Positions 5,874 through 12,412 of a DNA stretch of 17,260 nucleotides are shown here, piece after piece (the stretch's first letter is position 1; every line of letters begins with the position of its first letter). The stretch covers positions 1 through 17,260 of the forward strand of contig JAHISY010000069.1 of NCBI GenBank assembly GCA_018817365.1. Reading direction: 5' to 3'. Under the pieces are notes generated by a model. It saw nothing but the letters and a program-made list of their open reading frames with translations. It was not told the origin of the DNA and did no database searches. A program made the translations under genes and the position numbers. The DNA is from Patescibacteria group bacterium. GTDB taxonomy: Bacteria > Patescibacteriota > Gracilibacteria > JAHISY01.

Positions 5874-7157
5874 TTATTTTTTTACCGCGATTACGCCTTT
5901 TCCCATCCATTTTCTCAAGACTTCGGGGATTTCCACGCTGCCGTTTTTCAGCTGATAATTTTCCAAAATCGCGATCAGCATTCGAGTCATCGCCACCGCA
6001 GTGCCGTTCAGCGTGTGGACGAATTCTGTTCCGTTTTCCCCGCGGAATCTGATGTTCGCTCGCCGTGCCTGAAAATCCGTGCAGTTTGAGCAACTTGTGA
6101 TTTCCCGATATCTTTTTTCTGACGGAATCCAAACTTCGAGATCAATCTTCTTTGCGGCGGGCGCGCCGAGATCGCCGGCAGCAATATTCACCGCGCGGTA
6201 CGGCAGTTGCAATCCTTGCAAAATTTTCTCCTGCATCTCGACCAAAAAATCGTGTTCCTCCCAACTTTTCTCCGGCTGGCAAAAAGAAAACATTTCTAAT
6301 TTATCAAACTGGTGGACGCGAAAAATTCCCTTTGTGTCCTTCCCGTATGCTCCCGCTTCCCGCCGGTAACAAGTCGACCAGCCGACATAGCGTTTCGGCA
6401 ATTCGCCCTCCAGAATCTCGTCCGCGTGAAACATTGCGAGCGGCACCTCGCTTGTCCCGATTAAAAATAAATCGTCGCCGTCGGGATTCGTTTCACTTGA
6501 AGGATTCACTTCGTAAACTTCAAACCGATCCGCCGGAAAAAATCCGGTGCCGATCATCGCTTTTTCTCTCACGAGAGTGGGGGTAATCATCGGCGTGAAA
6601 CTTTTTTCCATCAAAATCCCGAGCGCGTAATTTGCGAGCGCAAATTCCAGCAGCACCGCTTCATTTTTCAAATAATAAAAGCGCGAACCCGAAACTTTCG
6701 CGCCGCGCTTCGTATCAATCAAATCGCAAGTCTCCCCGATTTCAGCGTGATTTTTCGGGATGAATTCAAAGTTCCGAACTTCCCCGATTTTTCGCAGCTC
6801 CTCCGCATTCGTCTCGCCGCCGTTAGGAGCGCTTTCGTGCGGAGGATTCGGAATTTCAATCAGCTTCGCGTCGAGTGATTCGCGCGCGCGCGAAAGCTTC
6901 CCCTCGAAATTTTTCAGCTCGCCCGCCACCTCTTTCATCTCCGCGATTAGCTTCGATTTCACCGCCGCATCTTGCTCATTCGCGATTTTTTGATTCGCTT
7001 CATTTTGAGTTCGCCGCAATGTTTCCACTTTTTGCAAAAATTCCCGCCGCTCGTCATCGAGCTCGAGAATTTCATCGACATCAATTTCCGCGCCCTTCCT
7101 TTTCAGCGCGGTGTAAAAATCTTGCGGTTTTTCACGAAGTTTCTGCAAATCAATCAT
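5874..7157 (-). CDS. serS: seryl-tRNA synthetase
   Basis: This 427-residue class II synthetase activates serine and charges tRNA-Ser (and tRNA-Sec where present) in the cytoplasm. It starts MIDLQKLREKPQDF, the usual SerRS N-terminus. A long coiled-coil arm (about 30-105, rich in E, K, R) follows. The catalytic core contains motif 2 (CYRREAGAYGKDTKGIFR), then the VHQFDKLEMF segment, EITSCSNCTDFQARR (the usual place of the S-x-C-x-D-x-QARR motif), and motif 3 around TLNGTAVAMTRMLIAILEN. Length is normal and all motifs are intact. The gene has its own extended -10 (TGCTAAAAT) only 6 bases before the ATG, so its mRNA is probably leaderless. It leads the two-gene operon with the small membrane protein. 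Confidence 0.97.
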   Translation of the reverse strand: MIDLQKLREKPQDFYTALKRKGAEIDVDEILELDDERREFLQKVETLRRTQNEANQKIANEQDAAVKSKLIAEMKEVAGELKNFEGKLSRARESLDAKLIEIPNPPHESAPNGGETNAEELRKIGEVRNFEFIPKNHAEIGETCDLIDTKRGAKVSGSRFYYLKNEAVLLEFALANYALGILMEKSFTPMITPTLVREKAMIGTGFFPADRFEVYEVNPSSETNPDGDDLFLIGTSEVPLAMFHADEILEGELPKRYVGWSTCYRREAGAYGKDTKGIFRVHQFDKLEMFSFCQPEKSWEEHDFLVEMQEKILQGLQLPYRAVNIAAGDLGAPAAKKIDLEVWIPSEKRYREITSCSNCTDFQARRANIRFRGENGTEFVHTLNGTAVAMTRMLIAILENYQLKNGSVEIPEVLRKWMGKGVIAVKK

Positions 7158-7163
7158 AAAGGG

Positions 7164-7172
7164 ATTTTAGCA
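7164..7172 (-). promoter_or_regulatory. extended -10 promoter of serS
   Basis: On the minus strand TGCTAAAAT lies 6 bases before the serS ATG. The expected transcription start falls at or next to the A of the start codon. Confidence 0.6.
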
Positions 7173-7256
7173 GTTTTTCTGAAATCTTCTACAAAAAAGC
7201 ACTGTGAAAAAAACAAAGAAAACTTAAAAATTAAGCTTTTCTAATTAAAACCCATA

Positions 7257-7304
7257 AACCTCCGGGCTTCGCCGGTTAGGTGCTAGGGAACGGAAATTCG
7301 GTTC
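7257..7304. other. GC-rich pair of small hairpins in the serS-arsR gap
   Basis: In an otherwise AT-rich 216-base gap, CCGG (7262-7265) pairs with CCGG (7272-7275) around a short loop, with ACCT/AGGT flanks. GAACGGA (7288-7294) pairs, with one mismatch, with TCGGTTC (7298-7304). It matches no RNA family I know. It sits at the left edge of the acquired operon. Confidence 0.35.
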
Positions 7305-7314
7305 AAAATTAAAT

Positions 7315-7343
7315 TTGACACTAATTTTTCTTTTGCTTAATAT
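7315..7343 (+). promoter_or_regulatory. strong promoter of the arsR operon
   Basis: TTGACA (7315-7320) and TAATAT (7338-7343) are separated by exactly 17 bases, close to the housekeeping sigma consensus. Transcription should begin near 7350, about 24 bases before the ATG of arsR. No Shine-Dalgarno is seen in the leader. Confidence 0.75.
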
Positions 7344-7359
7344 ATCAATATAGATTGAT
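7344..7359. promoter_or_regulatory. candidate ArsR operator
   Basis: ATCAAT-N4-ATTGAT is a perfect inverted repeat placed directly after the -10 box and across the expected start site. That is where an ArsR/SmtB repressor would block transcription. The ATCAAT half-site is consistent with AT-rich ArsR-family operators. Binding by the gene product at 7374 is inferred. Confidence 0.6.
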
Positions 7360-7373
7360 TAAGTTTAAAACCC

Positions 7374-7679
7374 ATGAAGCCAAATTGCTGCAAAAACGGG
7401 TCGGGAAAAAACATAAAACAAGCAACCGAATTCTTAAAAATAATATCTGAAGAAAACCGCCTAAAAATTTTATGTGTTTTGCAAAGCGGTGAAAAATGCG
7501 TTTGTGAAATATGGAAATATTTAAAACTTCCGCAAAATCTTGCTTCGCACCATTTAAAAGTCTTGAAAGATTTTGATTTAATTTCCTCAAGAAAAGATGG
7601 GCTAAAAGTTTTTTATACAATAAATCGGCAATCTATAAAAAAATATGCAAAATTATTAAATAAATTTCTAAATTTATGA
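7374..7679 (+). CDS. ArsR/SmtB-family metalloid-sensing repressor
   Basis: This 101-residue winged-helix repressor fits the ArsR family. Residues 16-36 are the dimerisation helix (TEFLKIISEENRLKILCVL). Residues 41-62 carry KCVCEIWKYLKLPQNLASHH, the recognition region, and the wing is near SRKDGLKVFY. Cys42-Val-Cys44 sits where classical ArsR has its arsenite-binding CVC motif in helix alpha-3. Extra cysteines occur at Cys5, Cys6 and Cys34. The family releases DNA when metal or metalloid binds, so this is probably the operon's sensor for As(III), Sb(III) or a soft metal; the ligand is not proven. It has a consensus promoter and a palindromic operator just upstream, and its stop overlaps the next start by 4 bases. 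The symbol arsR is plausible but not certain. Confidence 0.85.
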   Translation: MKPNCCKNGSGKNIKQATEFLKIISEENRLKILCVLQSGEKCVCEIWKYLKLPQNLASHHLKVLKDFDLISSRKDGLKVFYTINRQSIKKYAKLLNKFLNL

Positions 7680-7915
7680 ATATTAAGATTCTAGGTTCTG
7701 GCTGCCCTAATTGCCAAAAATTAGAAGCTAACGCCAAACAAGCCGTAGAAGATCTTAGACTGAAGGATATCAAAATCGAGCACATTTTTGATATTGATAA
7801 AATTATTGAATATGGAGTCATATCCACGCCGGCTATTGTGTTTGACGGTGCAATAAAATCCGCCGGCAGAATTCCCGATGTTGAAGAAATAAAATCATGG
7901 CTTAATAAAAATTGA
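7676..7915 (+). CDS. small cytosolic thioredoxin-like protein (CPNC; redox-active disulfide protein 2 type)
   Basis: This 79-residue protein has MNIKILGSGCPNCQKLEANAK-type opening residues with active-site Cys10-Pro-Asn-Cys13, and a cis-proline segment VISTPAIVFDG. It matches the short glutaredoxin-like family typified by archaeal MTH895 and TM0996. There is no signal or membrane helix, so it acts in the cytoplasm. Genes of this family commonly sit between arsR and a DUF318/ArsP-type permease, as here. I infer that it supplies electrons to the membrane steps of the operon, either handing reducing power to the CcdA/ArsG-like protein or handling metalloid thiol adducts. The start codon lies within the arsR stop (ATGA), so the two are translationally coupled. 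Confidence 0.85.
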   Translation: MNIKILGSGCPNCQKLEANAKQAVEDLRLKDIKIEHIFDIDKIIEYGVISTPAIVFDGAIKSAGRIPDVEEIKSWLNKN

Positions 7916-7921
7916 TATTTT

Positions 7922-9034
7922 ATGAAAAAAGAACTGAATATTTTTATTCTACTTACCGGACTATTCTTAGTCTTCTATTTTATGCCGGTGGAATCATCTT
8001 TGTTCACCGGCGCGATTCTTTCGGGTTTTGGATTACTCAATGAATATGCGCGAGAGCATGTTTTGACTTGTTTATTGCCTGCCTTTTTCATTGCTGGCGC
8101 GATTTCTGTTTTTATTAAGAAAGATTTTATTTTGCGCTATCTCGGCGGGCAAGCGAAAAAAGCTGTTTCTTACTCTTTGGCTTCAGTTTCAGGGACAATA
8201 CTTGCTGTTTGTTCTTGTACGATTCTGCCCTTATTCGCCAGCATCAGAAAAAGAGGAGCTGGTTTGGGTCCCGCCATCACTTTTCTTTTTTCAGGTCCGG
8301 CGATCAACATTGCCGCCATATTTTTAACGATGTCTGTTTTGGGATATGAAATTGGGCTGGCAAGAATAATTTTTGCGATCTTGCTTTCTATTATTGTTGG
8401 TTTATCGATGCAGGCAATTTTTAGAGAAAAAACTGAAAAAGGCGATTTGTTTGTTGAAGAGAGCAAAGATATTGCTGTTAGCAAAAAAACGCTGATTACT
8501 TTCTTTGTCGCGATGATTGGCGTTTTGGTAGTCAATGGTCTGCAAATCGATAAAGCAATTAAATATTTATTAATAATTCTGTTGGTGATCATTACTGCCA
8601 GCATAGTTATTTTTAAATTTCGAAAAGAAACTAGCAGGGAATGGCTGAAAGAAACTTGGAATTTTACCAAAATGCTTTTGCCGATCTTGTTTATCGGTGT
8701 ATTTATTGCCGGTTTTATCATGCCGTTTTTGCCGCAAAGCTTGATTGAGAGGATTGTCGGAGCAAATACAATTTCAGGCAATTTAACTGCCTCAGTTTTT
8801 GGCGCTTTTATGTATTTTTCTACACTGACAGAGATCCCGATTCTACAGGCGCTAATCGCCAAAGGTATGTCGCAGGGTCCAGCGTTGGCTCTTCTTTTGG
8901 CAGGTCCGTCTTTGAGTTTGCCGAATATGCTGGTGATAAGAAAAGTTCTAGGCAATAAAAAAACAGCCGTCTATGTTTTATTGGTTATTTTTTATTCAGC
9001 TATCGCTGGTCTGATTTTCGGCAGTTTCGTTTAA
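7922..9034 (+). CDS. ArsP/DUF318-type permease (putative metalloid or metal exporter)
   Basis: This 370-residue polytopic membrane protein has about eight to ten predicted helices and a charged cytoplasmic loop near the middle (about 170-190). It belongs to the permease family PF03773 (YraQ/ArsP/SO_0444 type). The diagnostic first-half segment reads VCSCTILPLF with Cys97 and Cys99, then RKRGAGLGPA and FLFSGPAINI. The second half repeats the pattern with STLTEIPILQ and LLLAGPSLSLPNM. ArsP members export trivalent organoarsenicals and SO_0444 members export metals such as Zn or Cu; which applies here cannot be read from the sequence. Six bases separate it from the thioredoxin gene. A TTAATTAA-N7-TTAATTAA repeat follows the stop. 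It is the likely effector of the arsR operon. Confidence 0.85.
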   Translation: MKKELNIFILLTGLFLVFYFMPVESSLFTGAILSGFGLLNEYAREHVLTCLLPAFFIAGAISVFIKKDFILRYLGGQAKKAVSYSLASVSGTILAVCSCTILPLFASIRKRGAGLGPAITFLFSGPAINIAAIFLTMSVLGYEIGLARIIFAILLSIIVGLSMQAIFREKTEKGDLFVEESKDIAVSKKTLITFFVAMIGVLVVNGLQIDKAIKYLLIILLVIITASIVIFKFRKETSREWLKETWNFTKMLLPILFIGVFIAGFIMPFLPQSLIERIVGANTISGNLTASVFGAFMYFSTLTEIPILQALIAKGMSQGPALALLLAGPSLSLPNMLVIRKVLGNKKTAVYVLLVIFYSAIAGLIFGSFV

Positions 9035-9060
9035 TTAATATTTATTTAATTAAAAAAACC

Positions 9061-9540
9061 ATGAACAAAAAAATTATTATCGGAATTACAGTTTTAGTTC
9101 TTTTTGGGATGATTGTGGTAATGGCAAAAAATAACGATGTGAGCGTTGCCAACGGTGTTGCCAGTGAGACTACAAACGAAAATCAAATATCAATCGTTAA
9201 AAATTTTGCCGACAAGATAGAAGTATTCTACTTTCACAGAACACAGAGATGTTATTCGTGCAACACGCTCGGTCAATATGTCAAAGAAACGATTGAGCAA
9301 AGATTCTCCGAAGAAATAAAAAACGGCAGAATTAACTTTAGAGAGATAAATGTTGATTTACCGGAAAATAAAAATGTGGCTGTAAAATTCCAAGCCAGCG
9401 GTTCATCTTTATTTATCAACGCTATTCATGACGAGCAGGACAATATCAGCCAAGATGTTAATGTTTGGCGATTATTGAGGGATGAATCTCAATTTAAAAA
9501 CTACTTGGCGAATAAAATAAATTCACTTTTAGGCGAATAA
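9061..9540 (+). CDS. membrane-anchored thioredoxin-like protein, ArsF-like
   Basis: The 159-residue protein has one N-terminal hydrophobic anchor (KIIIGITVLVLFGMIVVMA, about 4-22), then a thioredoxin-fold domain outside the membrane. Active-site Cys64-Tyr-Ser-Cys67 lies in FYFHRTQRCYSCN. This YFH-x-T/F-R-R-C-x-x-C-N pattern, with GRINFREINVDLPENK following, matches the family annotated as ArsF, named from the Bacteroides ars operon and linked there to reduction of aromatic nitro/arsenical compounds. It lies directly upstream of an ArsG-like gene with 1 base between stop and start, the same order as in those operons. Function as an extracytoplasmic thiol partner of ArsG is inferred. No Shine-Dalgarno is visible before the ATG. 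Confidence 0.78.
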   Translation: MNKKIIIGITVLVLFGMIVVMAKNNDVSVANGVASETTNENQISIVKNFADKIEVFYFHRTQRCYSCNTLGQYVKETIEQRFSEEIKNGRINFREINVDLPENKNVAVKFQASGSSLFINAIHDEQDNISQDVNVWRLLRDESQFKNYLANKINSLLGE

Positions 9541-9541
9541 T

Positions 9542-10261
9542 ATGATGGATTTTATTAACACGCTAATAGACGGCTACAACATTCCGCTTCTGACCGCTTT
9601 TTTACTGGGAGTTCTGACATCGATCAGTCCTTGTCCGCTGGCGACAAATATCACAGCAATCGCTTATATTTCCAGAGAAATCAAAACCGTTAAAAATACT
9701 TTGCTAAATGGTCTGTTTTATACTTTAGGCAGGGGCATTAGTTATGTGCTGCTCGCTACTTTAATTTATTTCGGCTTATCCTCTTTTCAAATATCAAATA
9801 TTTTTCAGGGCTGGGGCGACAAAGTTTTAGGACCGGTTTTGATTAGCATTGGTCTGATCATGTTTGGGGTGATCAAAATAAATATTACCGGTCATAATGA
9901 AAAAGTGGAAAAACTAAAAAAGTGGCTGGCATCAAAAGGATATATCGGCTCTTTGTTTTTAGGCGTTTTATTCGCCTTGGCTTTTTGCCCTTACAGTGGA
10001 GTTTTGTTTTTTGGTGCGTTAATTCCGTTAGTTTTAAAGTCGCCAGAAAGTTTATTGCTCCCGCCGTTATTTGCTCTCGGTACAGGATTGCCGGTAATTC
10101 TTTTTTCGTTTCTAATCGCTTTTAGCATGCGAAAAGTCAGCCGAGCTTTTCAGATCACGCAAAAAATTGAAAAGGTGATGAGATATGCGGTAGCTTCAAT
10201 CTTTCTAATTGCCGGAGTTTATTATCTGCAGTTTTTAGTAAAATTTTTAATGAATTTATAA
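9542..10261 (+). CDS. CcdA/DsbD-like six-helix membrane protein, ArsG-like
   Basis: The 239-residue protein has six predicted transmembrane helices and the paired cysteines of the CcdA/DsbD transmembrane fold: Cys31 in SISPCPLATN and Cys149 in LAFCPYSG. The SPCPLATNI motif, rather than the plain SPC of CcdA, matches the group annotated as ArsG-family transporters. CcdA-type proteins move electrons from cytosolic thioredoxin across the membrane. ArsG has been described as an efflux permease for aromatic arsenicals. I think a thiol-relay role with the CPNC protein (inside) and ArsF-like protein (outside) is at least as likely as transport. The C-terminal 34 codons are duplicated, diverged and broken, at 11747-11851. 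It is spaced 1 base from arsF and 2 bases from the next gene. Of the two leading ATG codons I use the first. Confidence 0.82.
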   Translation: MMDFINTLIDGYNIPLLTAFLLGVLTSISPCPLATNITAIAYISREIKTVKNTLLNGLFYTLGRGISYVLLATLIYFGLSSFQISNIFQGWGDKVLGPVLISIGLIMFGVIKINITGHNEKVEKLKKWLASKGYIGSLFLGVLFALAFCPYSGVLFFGALIPLVLKSPESLLLPPLFALGTGLPVILFSFLIAFSMRKVSRAFQITQKIEKVMRYAVASIFLIAGVYYLQFLVKFLMNL

Positions 10262-10263
10262 CT

Positions 10264-10653
10264 ATGAATAAAAAATTATGGTTCACGACGATTTTATTTA
10301 TCGCTGTTTTAATTTTTGCTGTTATCTTGCTTTCACAGGAAGAAAATAAAAACCAGCCGACAGACCAGCAAAATACACAAAGCCAAATTATTCTTTTTTA
10401 CGGTGATGGCTGTCCACATTGCGTTATTGTCGAAGAGTACATAGAGCGAAATGACATCGAAGAAAAAATATCTTTTGAGCAAAAAGAGGTTTACTACAAT
10501 AAAAATAATGCCAATGATTTGACCGACAAAGCAAAAATGTGCGGACTGCCGACTGATAATGTTGGTGTGCCTTTCTTGTGGGACGGTTCAGAATGTTTTG
10601 TCGGCGATCAAGAAATTATAGAATTTTTTAAACAACAAAGTAATGAAAAATAG
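10264..10653 (+). CDS. membrane-anchored glutaredoxin/thioredoxin-like protein (CPHC)
   Basis: This protein has 129 residues: a single N-terminal anchor (about 5-24), a Gln/Asn-rich linker (25-41), then a thioredoxin-fold domain with Cys50-Pro-His-Cys53 in FYGDGCPHC. CPHC is the active site of DsbA-type oxidants, so an oxidising or isomerising role outside the cell is possible. Two further cysteines (in MCGLP and SECFVG) may form a second disulfide or a metal site. The GVPFLWDG segment supplies the cis-proline. It is packed 2 bases after the ArsG-like gene and just before the CPIC membrane protein. The trio therefore looks like a thiol-disulfide module added to the core ars-type genes. The family is common in CPR genomes; the substrate is unknown. 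Confidence 0.78.
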   Translation: MNKKLWFTTILFIAVLIFAVILLSQEENKNQPTDQQNTQSQIILFYGDGCPHCVIVEEYIERNDIEEKISFEQKEVYYNKNNANDLTDKAKMCGLPTDNVGVPFLWDGSECFVGDQEIIEFFKQQSNEK

Positions 10654-10654
10654 C

Positions 10655-11170
10655 ATGAAAAATTTATCGATTTATTTTGTCGCGATTTTTGCCGCAAGTT
10701 TAGTTTTCACAAAAAAAGCTTTAGCGGTCTGCCCGATCTGCACAGTGGCAGTCGGGGCTGGCGTTGGCTTGTCTCGTTGGCTTGGCATAGATGATTCGAT
10801 AACAGGACTTTGGATCGGCGGACTGACTGTTTCTATGATTGTCTGGACAATTAACTGGCTTGATAAAAAGAGCATCAATTTCAAGGGCAGAAATATTACT
10901 ACTGTCGCTGGATATTACCTGCTTATTGTTGCCCCTCTTTATTTCGTGGGAATTATCGGCAATCCATTAAATTTTTTATGTGGTTGCGGTTTGGATAAAT
11001 TATTGCTGGGCATTATTACTGGAAGCAGTGCTTTTTATTTCGGCGCCAGTTGGTATTTTTTTCTGAAAGAAAAAAATAACGGGCATGCCCATTTTCCTTT
11101 TCAAAAAGTTGTGATGCCTATTAGCCCCCTAATTATTTTAAGCATAGTTTTTTATTTATTAACCAAATAA
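10655..11170 (+). CDS. CPIC-motif integral membrane protein, conserved in CPR
   Basis: With the start at 10655, one base after the previous stop, the protein is 171 residues. It opens with a signal-like segment (MKNLSIYFVAIFAASLVF) ending in ALA, then Cys26-Pro-Ile-Cys29 immediately at the mature N-terminus. An earlier ATG at 10643 would overlap the upstream gene by 11 bases. Four or five hydrophobic helices follow, with a second Cys group (LCGCGLDKLL) in a loop. AVCPICTVAVGAGVGLSRWLG is the most characteristic stretch; I recall similar proteins in Parcubacteria but no named family. A CxxC pair at the outer face plus a Cys-x-Cys loop suggests a DsbB/VKOR-like quinone-linked oxidase or a metal-binding membrane protein. 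Its placement behind a CPHC thioredoxin favours the redox idea. This is inference. Confidence 0.7.
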   Translation: MKNLSIYFVAIFAASLVFTKKALAVCPICTVAVGAGVGLSRWLGIDDSITGLWIGGLTVSMIVWTINWLDKKSINFKGRNITTVAGYYLLIVAPLYFVGIIGNPLNFLCGCGLDKLLLGIITGSSAFYFGASWYFFLKEKNNGHAHFPFQKVVMPISPLIILSIVFYLLTK

Positions 11171-11174
11171 TATT

Positions 11175-11714
11175 ATGAAGAATAATCAAAATCCAATAAA
11201 AAATTTGGACGAATTTGTCCGAAAAGTTGACGAGATGAAAAAGCAAGAAAAAATGGATTTGTCGTCAGATCAGGATTTGAGTATTGCCATCATGAATTTA
11301 GTAAGCATTGAGGAGCATTTCTTTTTTACTGGTGCCAAGCTACAAAAGACGGAATACTATGACATGATTAAAGATGTGCGGGAGATGAGAAAGGAGCTTC
11401 TGCAAAAAATCATCAAAGAATATGAGGGTGAGGTTTGGTGTATTTCCAAACATTTATTAGCAGCTTCAATGCGCCTGATGGAAGTCGGGACTAAACAGCT
11501 TGGAATGGACAGAAAAAAAGAGGCCTACGATTTATTTGGTAAGGCTTATGATTTATATTCGCTTTTTTGGGGATTAAACATGAAGCTATTAAATGTCGGG
11601 AATATAAAAAAGATAGACAAAGACGCTTTAGATAAAGGCGATAAAAAGAAAAAAGGATTTATGGGAAAACTTGGCGAATTGGTTAAAAAAGCGGTTGATT
11701 GTTGTATTGAATGA
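11175..11714 (+). CDS. conserved hypothetical helical protein with C-terminal CC
   Basis: The 179-residue soluble protein is predicted nearly all helical, rich in Lys and Glu, with no signal or membrane segment. It contains SIAIMNLVSIEEHFFFTGAK (about 35-54, here the end of helix 1 and a turn), a KDVREMRKELLQKIIKEYEGEVWCISKHLLAASMRL helix pair, and a low-complexity lysine stretch (KGDKKKKGFMGK) before the terminal VDCCIE. The conserved-looking EVWCISKHLLAASMRLMEVG region contains the likely core. I recall proteins of this type beside redox genes in CPR genomes but cannot name a family. It begins 4 bases after the CPIC gene and closes the operon. The vicinal cysteines could bind a soft metal or metalloid; that is a guess. 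Confidence 0.65.
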   Translation: MKNNQNPIKNLDEFVRKVDEMKKQEKMDLSSDQDLSIAIMNLVSIEEHFFFTGAKLQKTEYYDMIKDVREMRKELLQKIIKEYEGEVWCISKHLLAASMRLMEVGTKQLGMDRKKEAYDLFGKAYDLYSLFWGLNMKLLNVGNIKKIDKDALDKGDKKKKGFMGKLGELVKKAVDCCIE

Positions 11715-11727
11715 GTAAAAGGCATGT

Positions 11728-11756
11728 TTGTCAAAATTTCGACAATAGAGCTTTTT
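11728..11756 (+). terminator. weak candidate terminator of the arsR operon
   Basis: TTGTC (11728-11732) pairs with GACAA (11741-11745) around an 8-base loop, and TTTTT follows at 11752-11756. The stem is short, so this is tentative. Confidence 0.25.
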
Positions 11757-11851
11757 AGATCACACAAAAGATTGAGAAGGTGACGAGATGTGCGGTCGCC
11801 TCAATCTTTCTAATCGCAGGAGTTTATTATCTACAGTTTTTAGTAAAATAA
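11747..11851 (+). pseudogene. 3' fragment of a second ArsG-like gene
   Basis: The segment translates as RAF*ITQKIEKVTRCAVASIF and on through LIAGVYYLQFLVK*. It aligns with the last 34 codons of the ArsG-like gene (ending at 10261). In the 30 codons from 11759 there are 10 base differences, 8 of them silent, about 89% identity. An in-frame TAG at 11756-11758 replaces the CAG (Gln) of the intact gene, and homology stops just upstream. The bias toward silent change shows that the copy was under protein-level selection before it was broken, so it derives from a related, once-functional gene and not from a recent copy of the intact one. It lies immediately before the hairpin and tRNA-Ala gene. Confidence 0.88.
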
Positions 11852-11854
11852 TGG

Positions 11855-11957
<103 letters not shown>

Positions 11958-11963
11958 ATGGAG

Positions 11964-12034
11964 TTTGTAGCCGGTAGTTCTTAGTTTGTAGAAAAAATCT
12001 ACTGACTGCCAACTACAATCTACCAACTACAAAA
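11964..12034. repeat. imperfect inverted and tandem repeat in the tRNA leader
   Basis: Copies of a TGTAGTTGGTAG-like unit occur in both orientations (for example TTTGTAGCCGGTAG at 11965 and CTACCAACTACA near 12020). They could form a long imperfect hairpin between the tRNA promoter and its 5' end. This looks like a dispersed short repeat rather than a gene. Confidence 0.45.
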
Positions 12035-12042
12035 GCCGAGGG

Positions 12043-12048
12043 ATTTTA
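12043..12048 (-). promoter_or_regulatory. candidate -10 box of the tRNA-Ala gene
   Basis: CGCTAAAAT on the minus strand lies about 85 bases before the tRNA 5' end, with TTTCAA 16 bases further upstream as a weak -35. Confidence 0.4.
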
Positions 12049-12064
12049 GCGGAAAGATAATTCT

Positions 12065-12092
12065 TTGAAAAATTTTTTTAATTCAGTAAAAT
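12065..12092 (+). promoter_or_regulatory. candidate promoter of the gene at 12119
   Basis: TTGAAA (12065-12070) and TAAAAT (12087-12092) are spaced by 16 bases. The leader would be about 20 bases. The -35 hexamer overlaps the weak -35 proposed for the divergent tRNA gene. Confidence 0.5.
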
Positions 12093-12118
12093 GAACTCTA
12101 TTTTTTAACCCCTTTAAA

Positions 12119-12412
12119 ATGAAACCCCTAAGCAACCTTAAAGAAGTTTTGGAACTTGCCGCCGATAGCGGAGCATTGACTCCTCGAACAGCTATCCAAA
12201 ACTTGATTGATATTAACTCCCCTAAAGTTCATCGTCCGACTGAAGAAGAGAGCTCAAAAATTCGTCGGTATTTGGAAGAAGTTGTGAAGGTTTTAGAAAC
12301 AGAAACAGTCACTTTTTGTAGAGAAGCTCTGAAGCCTACCGGTAAAGTTTATGAGACCATTCCTCGGACTTCAGGAACACCAGTTAATAATGATGTTTGT
12401 GAAGAAAGCTAA
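12119..12412 (+). CDS. hypothetical protein, 97 residues
   Basis: This is a soluble protein with no signal or membrane segment and no family I recognise. Residues 8-30 form a likely helix (KEVLELAADSGALTPRTAIQ), and a second lies near EEESSKIRRYLEEVVKVLE (about 42-60). The C-terminal third is Pro/Thr-rich and probably loose. Two cysteines (in FCREAL and VCEES) are unremarkable. It has a plausible promoter at 12065, and its codon choice differs from the opposing pheS strand, so I believe it is real. Its TAA stop (12410-12412) overlaps the convergent pheS stop (12409-12411), leaving no room for a terminator between them. The gene could be specific to this lineage. Confidence 0.55.
   Translation: MKPLSNLKEVLELAADSGALTPRTAIQNLIDINSPKVHRPTEEESSKIRRYLEEVVKVLETETVTFCREALKPTGKVYETIPRTSGTPVNNDVCEES

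Noticed and set aside
7160..7373. Riboswitch or tRNA fragment ahead of arsR
   Set aside because: The GC-rich hairpins lie upstream of the promoter, so they are not in the leader. They match no riboswitch consensus and no part of the tRNA-Ala gene.
8170..8955. Long minus-strand open frame (261 codons) opposite the permease
   Set aside because: It lies wholly within the permease gene, whose family motifs are clear. The antisense translation is an artefact of hydrophobic codons read backwards.
9031..9053. TTAATTAA-N7-TTAATTAA between the permease and arsF-like genes as a terminator
   Set aside because: It is all A/T, would form a very weak stem, has no T-tract, and the operon clearly continues.
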